Assembly (NCBI GenBank): GCA_002423265.1
Contig: DIVE01000088.1
Coordinates: 585 to 8,729 of the forward strand
Source of the DNA: Methylophilaceae bacterium UBA6140
GTDB taxonomy: Bacteria; Pseudomonadota; Gammaproteobacteria; Burkholderiales; Methylophilaceae
DNA: 8,145 nt
Direction of reading: 5' to 3'
Part shown: positions 4,434-8,145 of the stretch, one piece after another
Numbering within the stretch: the first letter of the stretch is position 1
Layout of the letters: each line of letters begins with the position of its first letter
The notes under the pieces: model-generated
The model's database searches: none
The model's input: the letters and a program-made list of their open reading frames with translations, nothing else
What the model was told of the DNA's origin: nothing
Program-made: the position numbers and the translations under genes

Positions 4434-6596
4434 ATGGACGCCATCAAGAACATTTCAAGACGCACTTTTCTCAAAGCCTCGGCCTTTGTCGCCGGCGGCC
4501 TGGTCATCGCCTTCGCCATTCCACAAGCGAAACGCTTCATGTCGAAAACGGCCGCTCAAAGCGAAAACAATACGTTCGAGCCCAACGCCTTTCTGCATAT
4601 CGGCAATGACGATACCATCACCGTATTGCTGGCCCATAGCGAAATGGGCCAGAGCATCTGGACTACCCTGCCGATGCTGATCGCAGAAGAGCTGGATGTC
4701 GAGCTCGCCAGCATCACCGTCAGGCACGCCCCCGCCGCGCCGGTCTATGCCCATACCGCCTATGGACTGCAAATCACCGGCGGTTCGACCACGACCTGGT
4801 CTGAGTTCGACCGCTACCGTCAGGCCGGCGCCATGAGCCGTATCCTGCTGGTTCAGGCTGCTGCAAACAAGGCCGGGGTAGAACCGGCAAGCTGCCGGAC
4901 TGAAAACGGCAAGGTCATCGCCGGTGACAAGACCTACACCTACGGCGAACTGGCTGACGATGCCGCCGGTCTCGAAGCGCCAGCGGAAGTGGTACTGAAG
5001 AATCCGCAGGAATGGAAGATCATCGGCAAAGCCACCAAACGGCTGGACGCCACGGAAAAAATCAACGGCAGCGCGATCTTCGGTCAGGACATACATTTCG
5101 ATGGTCTGAAAACGGCGATGGTCGCGCGCAGTCCCTACTTCGGCGGCAAGGTAAAATCCTTCGACGACAGCGCCGCACGCAAGATTCCGGGGGTCGTCAA
5201 GGTCGTGCAAGTGCCGACAGGTATCGCCGTCATTGCCGACCATTACTGGGCAGCGAAACAAGGCCGCGATGCGCTGAAAATCGAATGGAATGCCGGCGCC
5301 AACGCCTCACTCGACTCCACCCGCATGTTTGACAGCTTCCGCCAGATGGCGAGTAAAAAAGGTGCCGTCGCCTCGTCGGCAGGCAATGTCGACAGCGCCT
5401 TCGCAGATGCCAGCAAGACCATAGAAGTGGAATACACGATGCCTTACCTCGCGCACTCACCGATGGAGCCGCTCAATTGCACGGTAAAAATGAGCAAGGA
5501 CAGCTGCGATATCTGGACCGGCACGCAAATGCCGGGCGTCGACCAGGCCACAGCAGCAGCCATTCTTGGGCTCAAGCCGGAACAGGTCAACATACACACA
5601 CCCTTCCTCGGCGGTGGTTTCGGCCGCCGTGCCAATCCCGCCTCGGATTTCGTCGCAGAAGCAGCACATGTGGCCAAGGCGGCAGGCATTGCGGTGAAGA
5701 CTGTGTGGACACGCGAAGACGATGTAAAGGGCGGCTACTACCGTCCCATGTTCCTGCACCAGGTAAAAATCGGCATCGATGCAGCAGGCAACCCGGTCGC
5801 ATGGCAACAAACCTGCGTCGGCCAATCGATCATGGCCGGCACGCCGTTCGAGGCCTTCATGATCAAGGATGGCGTCGATGCCACCTCGGTAGAAGGCGTC
5901 GCGGATTCTCCTTACATCAAGCAGACGCCACATCATCTGGTCGACCTGCATTCACCGAAAATCGATATTCCAGTGCTCTGGTGGCGTTCGGTCGGCCATA
6001 GCCAGAATGCCTTCGTCATGGAGAGCCTGGTCGACGAACTTGCTGATGCGGCAGGCAAGGACTCGCTGGAGTACCGCAGAAATCTGCTGAAGGATCACCC
6101 GCGTCATCTGGCGGTGCTCAATCTGGCAGCAGAAAAAGCCGGCTGGGGCGGCACCCTGCCCAAAGGCATTGCCAGAGGCATCGCCGTGCATGAGTCGTTC
6201 GGCAGCTTCGTCGCGCAAGTGGCGGAAGTGTCGGTCGTCAACGGTGCAGTAAAAGTACATCGCGTTGTCTGTGCCATCGACTGCGGCCTGGTGGTCAACC
6301 CCGAGTCACTGGCAGCGCAGATGGAGTCCGGCATTGCCTTCGGCCTCGGTGCCGCCTTGTCTGGCGAAATCACGCTGAAAGACGGTCAGATTGCACAATC
6401 CAACTTCAACGATTACCAGGTGCTGCGCATGAGCCAGATGCCGAAAGTGGAAGTTCACATGCTGCAAAGTACGGCCAAGATGGGCGGTGCCGGCGAACCG
6501 GGCGTGCCGCCGATCGCGCCGGCAGTCACCAATGCCATCTTCGCAGCCACCGGCAAACGCATCCGCACCTTGCCTATCGGCAATCAGCTGGCCTGA
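4434..6596 (+). CDS. iorB: Tat-exported molybdopterin subunit of a molybdenum hydroxylase, isoquinoline 1-oxidoreductase beta-like
   Basis: The 720-residue catalytic subunit belongs to the xanthine dehydrogenase/aldehyde oxidase family, IorB branch. Residues 8-14 are SRRTFLK, a perfect twin-arginine motif, followed by a hydrophobic stretch to about residue 29; possible cleavage is near Ala41, or the segment may stay as a membrane anchor. Family blocks run in order: a hammerhead-like domain around 194-285, MEPLNCTV (344-351), the cofactor-loop motif GGGFGRR (393-399, typical of IorB where xanthine dehydrogenases have GGGFGGK), and near the C-terminus [15 protein letters not shown] with the catalytic base Glu688. 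Length matches the family. AAGGGA precedes the ATG, overlapping the end of iorA. The molybdenum cofactor must be inserted in the cytoplasm before export, consistent with the downstream xdhC. The family uses water to hydroxylate aldehydes or N-heterocycles; this enzyme's substrate is unknown. No cytochrome subunit follows, so its electron acceptor is unclear. Confidence 0.94.
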   Translation: MDAIKNISRRTFLKASAFVAGGLVIAFAIPQAKRFMSKTAAQSENNTFEPNAFLHIGNDDTITVLLAHSEMGQSIWTTLPMLIAEELDVELASITVRHAPAAPVYAHTAYGLQITGGSTTTWSEFDRYRQAGAMSRILLVQAAANKAGVEPASCRTENGKVIAGDKTYTYGELADDAAGLEAPAEVVLKNPQEWKIIGKATKRLDATEKINGSAIFGQDIHFDGLKTAMVARSPYFGGKVKSFDDSAARKIPGVVKVVQVPTGIAVIADHYWAAKQGRDALKIEWNAGANASLDSTRMFDSFRQMASKKGAVASSAGNVDSAFADASKTIEVEYTMPYLAHSPMEPLNCTVKMSKDSCDIWTGTQMPGVDQATAAAILGLKPEQVNIHTPFLGGGFGRRANPASDFVAEAAHVAKAAGIAVKTVWTREDDVKGGYYRPMFLHQVKIGIDAAGNPVAWQQTCVGQSIMAGTPFEAFMIKDGVDATSVEGVADSPYIKQTPHHLVDLHSPKIDIPVLWWRSVGHSQNAFVMESLVDELADAAGKDSLEYRRNLLKDHPRHLAVLNLAAEKAGWGGTLPKGIARGIAVHESFGSFVAQVAEVSVVNGAVKVHRVVCAIDCGLVVNPESLAAQMESGIAFGLGAALSGEITLKDGQIAQSNFNDYQVLRMSQMPKVEVHMLQSTAKMGGAGEPGVPPIAPAVTNAIFAATGKRIRTLPIGNQLA

Positions 6597-6600
6597 GTTT

Positions 6601-6606
6601 GAGGAG
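6601..6606 (+). promoter_or_regulatory. Ribosome binding site that fixes the xdhC start at 6613
   Basis: GAGGAG lies six bases before ATG 6613 and just after the iorB stop. An upstream in-frame ATG at 6487 is buried inside iorB and would add 42 residues that do not resemble the family, so 6613 is chosen. Confidence 0.8.
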
Positions 6607-6612
6607 TTTCAG

Positions 6613-7602
6613 ATGAATTCGCTCGATTGGGAAGTGTTGACCTGCGCCAGAGCGTGGCTTCAGGCCGGGCACAGGGCTCACCTGTTTACCGTGATTAACA
6701 CGTGGGGCTCGGCACCACGGTTGCCCGGCGCGATTCTGGCCATCAGGGGAGACGGTCAGATGATTGGCTCCGTCTCCGGCGGCTGCATTGAAGATGACCT
6801 CGCGCACAAGGCACGCAACAGCCTGCTGCCAGCCACTCCGGCCATCGTGGAATATGGCGTCAGCCGCGACGAGGCGCAGCAGTTCGGTATTCCCTGTGGC
6901 GGCAGGTTGCAGATTTTCGTCGAGCCGCTGCAAGATGCCGGCCAGTTGGCTGCAACGATTGAACATATCGAACAGCATCAGCTCGTGAGACGCTCGGTAC
7001 ATTTCCATACCGGCGAAATTCGTTTGAACGGCGCCCTGCCCGGCAGCTCGGCACATCTCGATGGCGACTGGTTTCATGCCTTTTTCGGACCGAAATGGCG
7101 CTTGCTGATCATTGGTGCCAACCAGCTGGCCGGCGTACTGGCCAGCATGGCGCAAACGCTGGATTTCGATGTACTGGTTTGCGATCCGCGCGATGACATT
7201 CGAGAACAATGGCGGACTGAGGGAACAGCGTGCATGCGCGGCATGCCGGACGATGTCGTGCAAGCCATCAAACCTGATGCGCATACTGCCATCGTCGCCG
7301 TCACACACGACCCGAAGCTGGACGATATGGCGCTATTGGAAGCACTGAAGTGTGATGCGTTTTATGTGGGCGCACTGGGCTCACGCAGGAACCAGGAAAA
7401 AAGACGCGAACGCATGCGCATGTTTGATTTGAGCGAAGAGGAAATCAACCGGCTGCACGGCCCCGTAGGTTTGCCGATCGGCAGCCGCACGCCAGCAGAA
7501 ATTGCCATTGCGATTCTGGCCGAGATCATTCAGGTTCGAACATTGCAGCGTCAGGCAGCGGCGCAATCCGCACATTGCGGGCAATCCGCGTGCGCGGCCT
7601 GA
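6613..7602 (+). CDS. xdhC: XdhC-family molybdenum cofactor maturation factor
   Basis: This 329-residue protein is an XdhC/CoxI-type chaperone. Such proteins bind the molybdenum cofactor in the cytoplasm, promote its sulfuration and hand it to the catalytic subunit. The N-terminal XdhC_CoxI domain shows FTVINTWGSAPRLPGA (25-40), SVSGGCIEDDL (53-63) and GIPCGGRLQIFVEPL (92-106), with Cys58 and Cys95 as conserved cysteines. The C-terminal Rossmann domain has LLIIGANQLA (164-173), DPRDD (191-195), VTHDPKLDD (230-238), YVGALGSRRN (251-260) and GLPIGSRTPAEIAIAI (286-301). The Rossmann loop has Asn170 where the usual second glycine (G-x-G) is expected. A short tail after residue 310 contains HCGQSAC, with two further cysteines. 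It lies 16 bases after iorB with a strong Shine-Dalgarno, so it is the third gene of the operon and most likely serves IorB. Confidence 0.93.
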   Translation: MNSLDWEVLTCARAWLQAGHRAHLFTVINTWGSAPRLPGAILAIRGDGQMIGSVSGGCIEDDLAHKARNSLLPATPAIVEYGVSRDEAQQFGIPCGGRLQIFVEPLQDAGQLAATIEHIEQHQLVRRSVHFHTGEIRLNGALPGSSAHLDGDWFHAFFGPKWRLLIIGANQLAGVLASMAQTLDFDVLVCDPRDDIREQWRTEGTACMRGMPDDVVQAIKPDAHTAIVAVTHDPKLDDMALLEALKCDAFYVGALGSRRNQEKRRERMRMFDLSEEEINRLHGPVGLPIGSRTPAEIAIAILAEIIQVRTLQRQAAAQSAHCGQSACAA

Positions 7603-7621
7603 AGCCTGAGCCTATTGCCCG
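7578..7621. terminator. Inverted repeat spanning the convergent stops, possible two-way terminator
   Basis: Arms CGGGCAAT (7578-7585) and ATTGCCCG (7614-7621) are perfect eight-base complements. The 28-base interval contains the xdhC TGA and the first two bases of the TAG of the convergent gene, plus a small CCGC/GCGG stem (7586-7597). It lacks a T tract on either strand, so it is not a canonical intrinsic terminator, but it is the only structure between the two genes, whose coding regions are nine bases apart. Confidence 0.35.
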
Positions 7622-8145
7622 AACTGTTCCAGATCCAACGGCGTGTCGATATCGAGCAGAATTCCGGCATCATCACATTCGTGAAAAACCAGCGCTGACG
7701 AATATTTCTCCAACAGCACACGCGCTCCCTGATCACCCTTGAGGCTCAGGAGTTGTTCAACAAAGCTGACTGAAAATCCGACCGGATGGCCTCTTTTACC
7801 CTGAAAAACCGGCACCACGATGCCGGCGCCTGCTGCGATTCTGCCGGCAACAGCTGCAATGGTGCAAGGTGATATGGCCGGCATGTCCGCCAGCGCAATA
7901 ACCACGCCCGCAGTTTGCGGATAAAGCGATACGGCGAAATGCACGGCAGCAGCAAGGCTATCGCCCATCTCTTGTTGATGGTCGCCGCAAACCGTGACTT
8001 GGAGCCCAGCTTCAGCCAGCACTGATTTCAATTCATCCTGTCCGGGACGGACAATAGCCACCGACTGCGGAATGACTGCAAGCAGATGCCGAGCAGAAGA
8101 CAAGGCCAGCATGCGGCCGTCGGGTAATGTTTGTTGCAGTTTGTT
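7612..8145 (-). CDS. mocA: MocA-type molybdenum cofactor cytidylyltransferase, N-terminus beyond the window
   Basis: The frame is open to the right edge, so the internal ATG at 8112 is not the start. The visible 177 residues begin NKLQQTLPDGRMLALSSARH, matching the segment just after the nucleotide-binding signature (GxSxRFGxxK) of the MobA-like NTP transferase fold; the lysine seen is probably its last residue. Later motifs are ALADMP, with its metal-binding Asp, GKRGHPVGF, KGDQGARVLL and the C-terminal DIDTPLDLEQF. These fit MocA, which joins CTP to molybdopterin to make the dinucleotide cofactor used by xanthine dehydrogenase-family enzymes, better than MobA, which makes the GTP form. Roughly 20 residues are missing. 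It is convergent with xdhC, nine bases away, so it belongs to the same locus but to a separate transcript. CTP versus GTP specificity cannot be proven from the visible part. Confidence 0.85.
   Translation of the reverse strand, partial: NKLQQTLPDGRMLALSSARHLLAVIPQSVAIVRPGQDELKSVLAEAGLQVTVCGDHQQEMGDSLAAAVHFAVSLYPQTAGVVIALADMPAISPCTIAAVAGRIAAGAGIVVPVFQGKRGHPVGFSVSFVEQLLSLKGDQGARVLLEKYSSALVFHECDDAGILLDIDTPLDLEQFGQ

Noticed and set aside
4455..5261. Open frame of 268 codons on the minus strand opposite iorB
   Set aside because: Shadow of the strongly conserved iorB frame; no recognisable motifs.
6487..6612. 42-codon N-terminal extension of xdhC inside iorB
   Set aside because: It is an out-of-frame reading of the iorB C-terminus; the strong GAGGAG before ATG 6613 and the family N-terminus favour the shorter protein.
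8110..8112. ATG at 8112 as the start of the nucleotidyltransferase
   Set aside because: The frame stays open to the window edge and the extra residues (NKLQQTLPDGR) continue family similarity, so the gene is cut by the window and does not start here.
1..8145. Mobile element, CRISPR, prophage or defence system
   Set aside because: No transposase, integrase, recurring spacer-repeat pattern, tRNA or unusual gene cluster was seen; every sizeable frame fits a chromosomal housekeeping or metabolic family.

Overview
The window looks like an ordinary stretch of proteobacterial chromosome. It is moderately GC-rich, densely coded, and has short AT-rich intergenic gaps. A betaproteobacterium is the best guess, perhaps of the Burkholderiales. 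That rests on the general look of the proteins (SrkA-like kinase, Yip1-family membrane protein, long ChrA, IorAB-type molybdenum hydroxylase) and not on any diagnostic marker, so the taxonomic guess is weak. No mobile element, CRISPR array, tRNA or rRNA was seen, and no gene-free stretch reaches 300 bases.

The left part (1-3848) is entirely on the minus strand. From right to left in transcription order it holds: a LysR-type regulator; a two-domain ChrA-family transporter whose start overlaps the regulator's stop by 4 bases; a Yip1-family membrane protein that ends in a strong intrinsic terminator; an exported glutathione peroxidase-like protein; and the first 34 codons of an SrkA/YihE-type stress kinase that runs off the left edge.

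The right part (3966-7602) is a plus-strand operon of three genes divergent from lysR. It encodes an IorA-type [2Fe-2S] subunit, an IorB-type molybdopterin subunit with a clear Tat signal, and an XdhC-type maturation factor. A convergent minus-strand gene at the right edge is a MocA-type molybdenum cofactor nucleotidyltransferase, cut by the window end. Together these form a coherent unit: MocA makes the cytidylated cofactor, XdhC loads it, and the IorAB enzyme is folded in the cytoplasm and exported by Tat. The natural substrate and electron acceptor cannot be read from the sequence, and no cytochrome subunit is encoded in the operon.

The lysR-iorA gap (3849-3965) carries the clearest regulatory signal: a perfect 17-base palindrome containing a T-N11-A LysR box. 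It lies about 65 bases upstream of the predicted iorA transcription start and overlaps a possible lysR -10. LysR is therefore the likely local regulator of the hydroxylase operon, and lysR-chrA may be autoregulated from the same site. I found no wholly novel system. The points most worth checking are this regulatory pairing of ChrA with a periplasmic molybdenum hydroxylase, the altered active site of the exported peroxidase, the inverted repeat over the kinase start codon, and the altered nucleotide-binding loop of XdhC.
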